Part shown: positions 25,051 through 31,642 of the stretch, one piece after another
How the letters are laid out: each line of letters begins with the position of its first letter
How positions within the stretch are numbered: the stretch's first letter is position 1
NCBI GenBank assembly: GCA_032117095.1
Contig: JAULZZ010000019.1
Location: 1-44,067, forward strand
Direction of reading: 5' to 3'
Length of the DNA: 44,067 nt
Origin: REEB470 sp032117095
Lineage (GTDB): Bacteria > Bacillota > Bacilli > Paenibacillales > YIM-B00363
Program-made: the position numbers and the translations under genes
The notes under the pieces: generated by a model
What the model was told of the DNA's origin: nothing
The model's database searches: none
What the model saw: only the letters and a program-made list of their open reading frames with translations

Positions 25051-26139
25051 TCACAGTGCCGTCCCCCCTGTCTCGCGGGACTCCCCCTGCACCATTCCCC
25101 AGATGTGACGCACGATGACTTGTCCGATGACAAACAAGGGCACCGCAAACAACAACCCCCACGCCCCAGCGATCTCCCCCCCCACAAGCAGTAAAAATAC
25201 AACGGTGAGTGGATGAATATGTAACGTTTTTCCGATAATCTGCGGCGAAAGTACATTGCTTTCGAGTATTTGCACAATTCCATTGGTCAACAACACCAGC
25301 AATACGAGGGAATACGATTCTAAGGAAGCAACGAACAACGCGGGAATCGCCCCCAAAAACGGCCCCATATACGGAATGACGTTAAACACCGCTACGCATA
25401 AGGCGAGTAAAAGTGCATAAGGCAACCCGATCCATACGTATCCTAAAAAAACAAGTGTGCCGACGATGAGCGCAATGATCAATTGTCCACGAATGTAAAA
25501 GCCAAGTTGCGTATCCATTTCGGTGAGCATCTGTTTTAAGGCGTGTCGGGATGTGCGCGGGATGAGGGCAATGCTCTGCGTATGCCAAAGATGGGCGTCT
25601 CTGAGCATATAAAAAGCGATAAACGGCACGAGGATGAGTACGAACAACGTACTCACCATGTTGTCGATGTGGGCGACGAACGTCGTGATCGACGCACTGA
25701 TGCGTTTTTCGGCGTGTACCATCGCATTGTGGATGCCCGTACGAATCGTAGCGGGGAGCCCGTCGTGATGTTGCAAAGAATGCATGGTTTTTTGCGCTTT
25801 CGCCGTAAATTGTGGCAAATGTTCTTGCAACTCGTGCATTTGTTTGGCAACCATCGGCATCAAATTTAATACGAGTACGATGAGCGCACACACAAATACA
25901 CTGTATAAGAGGAGCACCGAAACGGTACGCGGGACTTTTCGATGGGAAAACCGTGTGACGATCGGGTTTAGCATGTACGCAATGACCGCGGCGAGCAAAA
26001 ACGGCATGCCCACATGGCGAAGAAACGTAAACAGGCTTTGAAAAATATCGCGCATTTGTACAAGTACGTATCCGATGATGAGCACGAGCAACACGAGCAC
26101 CAACCGAGAAATGAGCGCAGAAAGAGGGGGTACTTGCAC
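25051..26139 (-). CDS. yrrI: AI-2E family transporter (YrrI-like)
   Basis: A 362-residue polytopic membrane protein of the AI-2E/UPF0118 family. It starts at GTG 26139 after AAAGGGG. Hydrophobic segments include LVLVLLVLIIGYVLV, LLAAVIAYMLNPIVTR, ALLLALCVAVFNVIPYMGPF and VVFLLLVGGEIAGAWGLLF. The family pattern NVIPYMGPFLGAIPA and the C-terminal LSPQIIGKTLHIHPLTV are present. The role varies within the family (autoinducer-2 export, Na+/H+ antiport). It lies upstream of alaS in the same direction, as yrrI does in Bacillus. Confidence 0.9.
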   Translation of the reverse strand: MQVPPLSALISRLVLVLLVLIIGYVLVQMRDIFQSLFTFLRHVGMPFLLAAVIAYMLNPIVTRFSHRKVPRTVSVLLLYSVFVCALIVLVLNLMPMVAKQMHELQEHLPQFTAKAQKTMHSLQHHDGLPATIRTGIHNAMVHAEKRISASITTFVAHIDNMVSTLFVLILVPFIAFYMLRDAHLWHTQSIALIPRTSRHALKQMLTEMDTQLGFYIRGQLIIALIVGTLVFLGYVWIGLPYALLLALCVAVFNVIPYMGPFLGAIPALFVASLESYSLVLLVLLTNGIVQILESNVLSPQIIGKTLHIHPLTVVFLLLVGGEIAGAWGLLFAVPLFVIGQVIVRHIWGMVQGESRETGGTAL

Positions 26140-26219
26140 TTCGTCATCCCCTTTGCATCGGCGCTGTGCGTGTAGTGTATGTGCAAACGCCGTCTTTCAT
26201 ACATCGGCTGCCTGCACTC

Positions 26220-26324
26220 ATACGAAACACGGATGAAAAACGTCTATGCAGCGGGATTCCTTTTACGAGAAAGCAACGGAATTTTTAACCAATCTGATGT
26301 CTGTATGCAAAATGTGTTTCGTAT
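26220..26324. repeat. PIR-family palindromic element, clear copy
   Basis: Perfect 11-bp ends ATACGAAACAC and GTGTTTCGTAT. The internal order is AACGTCTATGCAGCGGGATT, CCTTTTACGAGAAAGCAACG, GAATTTTTAACCAATC. It stands 81 bp before the yrrI start codon. Confidence 0.85.
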
Positions 26325-26491
26325 CCCCATACTTGAAAGGACGGGTCTCCACCACTGCGAACCCCTAAACATCTGCCCCCTGTCTCATGCTCGATCACGT
26401 CATATTTGCGTACGTCTGATTTGGAACTGTTTGAAAACTTCGTCCATATGGTTTCGCCTTTCCGTCGCCGTTTTTGTACGCACTCCTACAC

Positions 26492-26530
26492 AAAAAAAGC
26501 CCGTGCTCACGCAACTGCGTGGCGGGCTCT
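26492..26530 (-). terminator. Terminator of FGE-like gene 1
   Basis: On the minus strand AGCCCGCCACGC pairs with GCGTGAGCACGGGCT and is followed by TTTTTTTG. The same hairpin follows the other two FGE-like genes. Confidence 0.85.
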
Positions 26531-26582
26531 TGTGTGGTCGTGATTTTTACATTCCTAAGGTAAAAGGTAACCGTGCAGAAGG

Positions 26583-27656
26583 TTACTTTGCAGTCCTCGC
26601 CAAACGGAAGCCGAGATATGAGAAGATGTCGCTCGGTGTGGTACTGAAGACATCGTCGCCTACGGCCATGCGGGCGGTAGTTTGTCGGACAGAGTCGCCA
26701 CCTCGGACCCTACGGAGCACCGACCCAGGCGTAGCAGACGTAAACTCCCACTCCGACACATTCCCACTCATGTCACATATGCCGAGAACGTGGGTGTTGT
26801 AACGTCGTTTGCGGCATATACGTCTTAAATCGTCGCGGTCATAGTTGGCTACTAAGCTAGTTGCCACTTTATCCTCTACATTCACCATCGCCCCACTCGC
26901 ATAGTCCCCTGGTGTCCAATAATACGTCGTCCTAATGTCTCTTCCCTTTGTGGCAATTGCTTGTTTTTCTATTGTTGTTATTGTGTTGGATAGCAACAAG
27001 ATTTCCCGTTGATCCCTCGTCAATGTCGGCTTTTTTTTCGTGCCAAGCCATCTGGCAGCGATATCCCATTCTTGCTTTTGTAGTAATCGATACCCGTTGT
27101 TTCCTTTTTTACTTTTCTCTCTGACGACTACCTTATCAAGCGCTTGCGTATCCGTCGCATCTCTGAGTACTATGTTATTTTTTCCTCGATACACGGGTTC
27201 ATATTCCGACTTTTCCGAATACGCATTCGTCCAAATGATCGCATCGTACCAACTTATGTTTGTCACGGGATGGTCTGTATCTTCGCTCTTTCCTGTATTA
27301 GCAAACGTATAGCCGTTGCCCATCGCCCAGTTGTACACTTCCCTCCATAGTGCCCCCGTCACTTCTGCCTGCCCGATCTGAAAGTCGGGCAAGTTTACTT
27401 TCGTGATTTTATCATTGCTCCCCAACGGCACTTCTTTAATCTTCGATGCGGGGACGTTAATCATGCGGATCATCTCAGGTGTTATTGTTCCTGTTGCTCT
27501 TGTCTTTGAGGGCTTTGGACTAGGTTTTACATCAGGTGGTTTAGGTCCAAAAAACCACGGGTTCATCGCCTGTACGAGTCCCCCGCTCCCGACCATCCCA
27601 ACACATACCGCTGCGATCACCAACCGTCTTAGCTGTTTGCTTTTTCCATTGTTCAT
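26583..27656 (-). CDS. Secreted FGE/SUMF1-like protein, paralogue 1
   Basis: A 357-residue exported protein. A signal peptide (LRRLVIAAVCVGMVGSGGLV, site near VQA-MN) and a Pro/Lys linker lead into a formylglycine-generating-enzyme-like, C-type-lectin-fold domain. Seen are MINVPASKIKEVPLG, LPDFQIGQAEVTGALW, VYNWAMGNGYTFANTG, ISWYDAIIWTNAYSEKSEYE, GICDMSGNVSEW and the end YLGFRLARTAK. The cysteine pair of true FGEs near the RGG motif is absent, so sulfatase activation is unlikely; binding is more plausible. The segment between VRGG and GFRLAR (28 residues) differs almost wholly from paralogue 3. ATG 27656 follows GAAGGGAG. It is transcribed from the promoter at 27926-27954 and closed by the hairpin at 26492-26530. 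This subtype resembles variable proteins of diversity-generating retroelements (inference). Confidence 0.8.
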   Translation of the reverse strand: MNNGKSKQLRRLVIAAVCVGMVGSGGLVQAMNPWFFGPKPPDVKPSPKPSKTRATGTITPEMIRMINVPASKIKEVPLGSNDKITKVNLPDFQIGQAEVTGALWREVYNWAMGNGYTFANTGKSEDTDHPVTNISWYDAIIWTNAYSEKSEYEPVYRGKNNIVLRDATDTQALDKVVVREKSKKGNNGYRLLQKQEWDIAARWLGTKKKPTLTRDQREILLLSNTITTIEKQAIATKGRDIRTTYYWTPGDYASGAMVNVEDKVATSLVANYDRDDLRRICRKRRYNTHVLGICDMSGNVSEWEFTSATPGSVLRRVRGGDSVRQTTARMAVGDDVFSTTPSDIFSYLGFRLARTAK

Positions 27657-27792
27657 CGTCTGCTTGCTCCCTTCGTAGTTGGCTTGCGCACTTGCACATT
27701 TTCATTCGCCTTCGTGTACGGGCAACACCCCATCTATGTATGCATCACACAGTGCACTTCTTTTGTCGAACGTATTCCGTCACATCTGCACC

Positions 27793-27802
27793 NNNNNNNN
27801 NN
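27793..27802. other. Assembly gap (10 N)
   Basis: Comparison with the parallel repeat copy shows that 29358-29442 (85 nt) should lie here, including the left arm of the PIR element. The gap length is therefore arbitrary, and further repeat units could be missing. Confidence 0.9.
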
Positions 27803-27874
27803 GAGCCCCATTTCACAAGAAATCACTGTGCTTTTTAACCAATAGGATTCCTAAATTCAATCAGTGTTTAGTAT
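27803..27874. repeat. PIR-family element, partial (left arm in the gap)
   Basis: The right part ends AATCAGTGTTTAGTAT and is identical to the matching part of the copy at 29410-29514 except for single changes. Confidence 0.8.
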
Positions 27875-27925
27875 GGGATCACGATTTCGCATACGTGTAT
27901 CGCTCCTTTCTCGTTGCACATCCCT

Positions 27926-27954
27926 ATTATAAAAAAAAAAAAAAACGATGTCAA
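27926..27954 (-). promoter_or_regulatory. Promoter of FGE-like gene 1 with homopolymeric spacer
   Basis: On the minus strand a perfect TTGACA (27949-27954), a 17-bp spacer made of TCG followed by 14 T, then a perfect TATAAT (27926-27931). The leader is about 270 nt and includes the PIR element. The tract length would set promoter strength. Confidence 0.85.
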
Positions 27955-28168
27955 GTTTTATATGGTGGCTAAGTAAAAATTTTTTTTGGTGTGTAATATG
28001 CAGGTGAAGGAAATGCCGTGATGACGTGGATGTAGAGGGAGGAGTCGAGGGGGGTTTAACAAATTTTCATTGTGCTGTGCGTTGCGAGGGGTCATCGTCT
28101 CAATTATTCAGAAACGGCATTGGTATGACTTCGCTTTTGCGTCGCCGTTTTTAGATGCGCTCCCACAC

Positions 28169-28206
28169 AAAAAAGCCCGTGCCCACGTTCTCGCGTGGCG
28201 GGCTCT
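28169..28206 (-). terminator. Terminator of FGE-like gene 2
   Basis: The same hairpin as at 26492-26530: GCCCGTGCCCACG pairs with CGTGGCGGGC, with a run of T on the minus strand. Confidence 0.85.
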
Positions 28207-28333
28207 TGTATCGTCGTGGTTTTTTACATCCTCTCCTACGATACACATTGTATTTCGTAGGAAATCTCTTTATTTCAAACGAAAGTTCAAGGACGTAAAG
28301 ATTCAAAAGGTAAAAAGGTGATAATGCAAAAGG

Positions 28334-29221
28334 TTACTGCGCAGTCCTCGCTAAGCGGAAGCCGAGATTCGTGTGGACGACATCTGGTGGAAGTCCCCTG
28401 ACGCGGCCCACCGTGTACGTGTAAACATGGATTATACGTTCGTACGATCCCGCAGACAACTGCGTAAACTGCCACTCAAACACGTTAAACATCTCAACGA
28501 AACTTAGTGTCCAATAATACATCGTCTTGCCGTTTGTTCCCTTAGTGCTTATTGCTTTTTTTGCTATTTCTTCTGGGAATGGTCTTTTCGTGCCAAACGA
28601 TCTTGCTACGAGTTCCCATTCTTTCGTGTCCAGTAACCGATACCCCATTTTTTCTTTTTTCTTGCTTAACACTACTTTTACCTTATCAAGCGCTTTCGTA
28701 TCCTTCGCATTTCTGAGTATTTTGTTATCTTTCGCCCGATACACGGGTTCATATCCCGACTTTTCCGAATACGCATTCGTCCATACGATCGAATCGTACC
28801 AACTTACCCTTGTAACGGGTTTTGCTGTCCCTGCGTTGTCTCCTGTATTTGCAAATGTATATCCTTTCGTAATCGCCCAGTTGTATACGCTACTCCACAA
28901 AGCACCCGTCACTGCTTGCTTCCCGATCTCAAAGTCGGGTAAGTTTACTGATGTGATTTTATCCCTCTCCCCCAACAGCATGCTTGCAATCACGGATGCG
29001 GGAACGTACACCATGCTTGTCATCGCAGACGTTACTTTTTCTGTATTTATGGGTTTTACAGCAGGTTTTACAGCAGGTTTTACAGCAGGTTTTACAGCAG
29101 GTTTTACAGGTTTCTCCCACAACAGGTTCATCGCCTGTACGAGTCCCCCGCTCCCGACCATCCCAACACATACCGCTGCGATCACCAACCGTCTTAGCTG
29201 TTTGCTTTTTCCATTGTTCAT
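28334..29221 (-). CDS. Secreted FGE/SUMF1-like protein, paralogue 2 (internally deleted)
   Basis: 295 residues with the same signal peptide as paralogue 1, residue for residue over the first 32. The linker contains AVKP repeated in tandem, from a 12-bp DNA repeat at 29052-29108. The N-terminal FGE-like half is kept (LPDFEIGKQAVTGALWSSVY, VSWYDSIVWTNAYSEKSGYE). About 48 residues between YYWT and the WEF/WQF motif are missing, including the conserved GICDMSGN. The RGG(S/D) motif is also altered, although the constant end LGFRLARTAQ remains. It may be decaying, or a shortened but still exported variant; the frame is intact. The start at 29221 follows GAAGGGAG. The promoter at 29566-29595 and terminator at 28169-28206 serve it. 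Confidence 0.75.
   Translation of the reverse strand: MNNGKSKQLRRLVIAAVCVGMVGSGGLVQAMNLLWEKPVKPAVKPAVKPAVKPAVKPINTEKVTSAMTSMVYVPASVIASMLLGERDKITSVNLPDFEIGKQAVTGALWSSVYNWAITKGYTFANTGDNAGTAKPVTRVSWYDSIVWTNAYSEKSGYEPVYRAKDNKILRNAKDTKALDKVKVVLSKKKEKMGYRLLDTKEWELVARSFGTKRPFPEEIAKKAISTKGTNGKTMYYWTLSFVEMFNVFEWQFTQLSAGSYERIIHVYTYTVGRVRGLPPDVVHTNLGFRLARTAQ
29052..29108. repeat. 12-bp tandem repeat in the linker of FGE-like gene 2
   Basis: GGTTTTACAGCA is repeated four times plus a partial fifth copy, coding for AVKP units on the minus strand. It keeps the frame and can change length by slippage. Paralogues 1 and 3 have different, non-repeated linkers. Confidence 0.9.
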
Positions 29222-29409
29222 CGTCTGCTTGCTCCCTTCGTAGTTGCCTTGTGCAGTTGCACATTTTCATTCGCCTTCGTGTACGGGCAACACCCCATCT
29301 ATGTATGCATCACACAGTGCACTTCTTTTGTCGAACGTATTCCATCACATCTGCACCGACATACATCGCTGTGGAAAAAACACCGCATACCCTCGGAGTT
29401 TGCTTCGTG

Positions 29410-29514
29410 GTACTAAACACTGATTAAAAACGTCCATACCAAGAGCTCCATTTCACAAGAAATCACTGTGCTTTTTAACCAATAGGATTCCTAAATTCAA
29501 TCAGTGTTTAGTAT
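29410..29514. repeat. PIR-family palindromic element in the leader of gene 2
   Basis: TACTAAACACTGATT on the left and AATCAGTGTTTAGTA on the right form a perfect 15-bp inverted repeat. It lies between the promoter and the coding start and would be transcribed. Confidence 0.9.
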
Positions 29515-29565
29515 GGGATCACGATTTCGCATACGTGTATCGCTCTTTTCTCGTTGCACATCCCT

Positions 29566-29595
29566 ATTATAAAAAAAAAAAAAAAACGATGTCAA
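29566..29595 (-). promoter_or_regulatory. Promoter of FGE-like gene 2 with homopolymeric spacer
   Basis: Perfect TTGACA (29590-29595) and TATAAT (29566-29571), here 18 bp apart because the T tract has 15 residues instead of 14. Confidence 0.85.
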
Positions 29596-29809
29596 GTTTT
29601 ATATGGTGGCTGAGTAGAAATTTTTTTTGGTGTGTAATATGCAGGTGAAGGAAATGCCGTGATGGCGTGGATGTAGAGGGAGGAGTCGAGGGGGTTTTAA
29701 CAGATTTTCATTGTGCTGTGCGTTGCGAGGGGTCATCGTCTCAATTATTCAGAAACGGCATTGGTATGACTTCGCTTTTGCGTCGCCGTTTTTAGATGCG
29801 CTCCCACAC

Positions 29810-29847
29810 AAAAAAGCCCGTTCCCACGTTCTCGCGTGGCGGGCTCT
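29810..29847 (-). terminator. Terminator of FGE-like gene 3
   Basis: The third copy of the GCCCG...CGGGC hairpin with a T-run on the minus strand. Confidence 0.85.
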
Positions 29848-29981
29848 TGTATCGTCGTGATTTTTTATACTCCCCCTACGAAACACATTGTGTTTCGTAG
29901 GAAATCCCTTTATTTCAAAAGAAAGTTCAAGGACATAAATATTCAAAAGGTAAAAAAGTAAAAAATCAACCATGCAGAAGG

Positions 29982-30986
29982 TTACTTTACAGTCCTCGCT
30001 AAACGGAAGCCGACATCCGGGAGGGTGAACCAGCTCGGCATGTAGCCAGTGGCGCCTCTGGTTGCGCCCAGGCCGCTGATGCTAGTTCGCCAGCTACCAC
30101 CTCGGACCCCACGGTACATAGTACCTTCAATGAATTTCGACGTAAACTGCCACTCATACACATTTCCACTCATGTCACATATGCCGAGAACGTTGGTGGC
30201 TTTTGTACACACCTTTTGCTCACTTTTCTGATCAAACCATGCAACTCTTGTGGTTTCCTTCCCATTTTTCCAATCGTCGATCGCCCCACTCGCATAACCT
30301 GCCGGTGTCCAATAATACACCGTCTTGTTGTCTTTCCCCTTAGTGGCGATGGCTTTTGTTGCTAATTTTCCTTTACTTGGCTTTGTTGTGCCTAGCCATC
30401 TTGCCGCGATTTCGTTTTCGTTATTCTCTAGTAATCGGTACCCGTTTTTCTTTATGTCCCTACTTAACACTTCCTGTACCACATCCAACGCTTTCGTATC
30501 CGTCGCATCTTTGAGGATTTTTTGATTTAAACCAAAAAATCCTTTACTTCGATACACGGGCTGTAATTTCGACTTCTCCGAATACGCATTCACCCATACG
30601 ATCACATCGTACCAACTTACTTTTGTCACAGGTTTGTCTGTTCCTACGTTTTTATATTCTGTATTTTCTTCAAACGTATACCCATTCTTCACCGCCCAGT
30701 TGTACACGTCGCTCCACAAGGCACCCGTCACTTCTGCTTTCCCGATCTGAAAGTCACTCAAGTTCACCCGTGTGATTTTATCATCTTCCCCCAACGGCAC
30801 GCTTGCAATCTTCGATGCAGGGACGTCAATCATGCGCGTCATCACAGGTGTTATTTTCCCTGTCTTTAAGGGTTCTACAGGTTTCGTCGTGTTCATCGCC
30901 TGCACGAGTCCCCCGCTCCCGACCATTCCCACACATACTGCTGCGATCGCCATCCGTTTTAGTAGCATACTTTTTCCATTGCTCAT
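29982..30986 (-). CDS. Secreted FGE/SUMF1-like protein, paralogue 3
   Basis: 334 residues from ATG 30986, which follows GAAGGGAG; the longer frame to 31187 has no ribosome site. The signal peptide (MAIAAVCVGMVGSGGLV) closely matches the other two. Domain features are MIDVPASKIASVPLG, LSDFQIGKAEVTGALW, VYNWAVKNGYTFEENT, VSWYDVIVWVNAYSEK, YYWTPAGYASGA, GICDMSGNVYEWQF and RGVRGGSWRTSISG, ending DVGFRLARTVK. It is the most canonical copy, keeping the family's RGGSW. No cysteine pair is present in the C-terminal region. The segment RGG to GFRLAR has many codons ending in C or T (19 of 28) and is more GC-rich than the rest of the gene. It is expressed from 31335-31363. Likely a secreted ligand-binding protein; the ligand is unknown. 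Confidence 0.8.
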   Translation of the reverse strand: MSNGKSMLLKRMAIAAVCVGMVGSGGLVQAMNTTKPVEPLKTGKITPVMTRMIDVPASKIASVPLGEDDKITRVNLSDFQIGKAEVTGALWSDVYNWAVKNGYTFEENTEYKNVGTDKPVTKVSWYDVIVWVNAYSEKSKLQPVYRSKGFFGLNQKILKDATDTKALDVVQEVLSRDIKKNGYRLLENNENEIAARWLGTTKPSKGKLATKAIATKGKDNKTVYYWTPAGYASGAIDDWKNGKETTRVAWFDQKSEQKVCTKATNVLGICDMSGNVYEWQFTSKFIEGTMYRGVRGGSWRTSISGLGATRGATGYMPSWFTLPDVGFRLARTVK

Positions 30987-31176
30987 TGTCTGCTTGCTCC
31001 CTTCGTATTTTCCTTGCGCACTTGCACATTTCCATTGGCCTTCGTGTACGGGCGATCCCACCTCTACGCAGGCATCCCGCAGTACACTTCTTTTGTCAAA
31101 CGTATTCTGTGACACATCCACCGACGTACGTCGCTGTGGCAAAACCAACGCATACACGCAAAGTTTTTGCGTCGTG

Positions 31177-31284
31177 ATACTAAACACTGATTAAAAACGT
31201 CCCCATACCAAGAACCCCATCTCACAAGAAATCACTGTGCTTTTTTAACCAATAGGATTCCTTTATTCACTCAGTGTTTAGTAC
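31177..31284. repeat. PIR-family palindromic element in the leader of gene 3
   Basis: ATACTAAACACTGATTAAAA on the left and TCACTCAGTGTTTAGTAC on the right are inverted; the middle is nearly the same as at 29410-29514. Confidence 0.88.
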
Positions 31285-31334
31285 GAGATCACGATTTCGC
31301 ATGGCATATCACTCCTTCCTCATTGCATACCACT

Positions 31335-31363
31335 ATTATACAAAAAAAAAAAAACGATGTCAA
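31335..31363 (-). promoter_or_regulatory. Promoter of FGE-like gene 3 with homopolymeric spacer
   Basis: Perfect TTGACA (31358-31363) and TATAAT (31335-31340) with a 17-bp spacer containing a 13-T tract ended by a G. Confidence 0.85.
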
Positions 31364-31642
31364 GTTTTATATGGTGGCTGTGTAGAAATTTTTTTTTTGG
31401 TGTATGAGGTATGCGCTTTATCGTGGTGCCCGTGAGTCTCTTTTTTACTAGGCGGGGGTATCGCGGTGCCCTGTGAAAATTCGCCAAAAAATCGATGTCC
31501 CACATCGCACACTATGATACAATGCTTACGAACATGTGCATTGTCCAGCGACTTTTTTACGACTGCTCGTTCCTGTCCCGCTGGTCACATGCTTTTCACA
31601 GGCATTTTATTGCCCATGCTACGCATTAAGGAGGCTTTTTGT

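Larger units (their letters stand above)
26140..26582. other. Intergenic region between yrrI and the first FGE-like gene
   Basis: It contains a PIR element (26220-26324) and the terminator of the first FGE-like gene (26492-26530). No gene or further signal is supported. Confidence 0.5.
27560..28320. repeat. Long direct repeat, copy A (interrupted by the N gap)
   Basis: It covers the 5' end of FGE-like gene 1, its leader, promoter and upstream DNA, and the terminator of FGE-like gene 2. It matches 29125-29965 almost base for base, with scattered differences. It marks a recent duplication of the whole gene unit. Confidence 0.85.
27657..28333. other. Intergenic region between FGE-like genes 1 and 2
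   Basis: In order on the plus strand it holds the leader of gene 1, the assembly gap, a partial PIR copy, the poly-T promoter, about 200 bp of conserved non-coding DNA (27955-28160), and the terminator of gene 2. No gene is supported in the non-coding block. Confidence 0.6.
29125..29965. repeat. Long direct repeat, copy B
   Basis: The uninterrupted counterpart of 27560-28320. It covers the signal-peptide coding part of gene 2, its leader with PIR, the poly-T promoter, a conserved non-coding block and the terminator of gene 3. Confidence 0.85.
29222..29981. other. Intergenic region between FGE-like genes 2 and 3
   Basis: It has the same order of parts as 27657-28333: leader, PIR element, promoter, non-coding block of about 200 bp (29596-29800), terminator. 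The non-coding block is as conserved as the coding ends, and I see no open frame with a ribosome site in it. Confidence 0.6.
30987..31642. other. Intergenic region between FGE-like gene 3 and aas
   Basis: It contains the leader of gene 3, a PIR element, the poly-T promoter and the aas ribosome site. GGTGCCC occurs twice at about 31425-31470 (TTTATCGTGGTGCCC, TATCGCGGTGCCC), resembling ends of the second MITE family but in the same orientation. No clear aas promoter can be fixed. Confidence 0.5.

Noticed and set aside
26583..27656. Active formylglycine-generating enzyme for sulfatase maturation
   Set aside because: The active-site cysteine pair is absent and no sulfatase gene is nearby; the fold is used here without the catalytic residues.
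26583..31284. CRISPR-like array
   Set aside because: Repeats are long, few and part of gene units; there are no short regular direct repeats with unique spacers and no cas genes.
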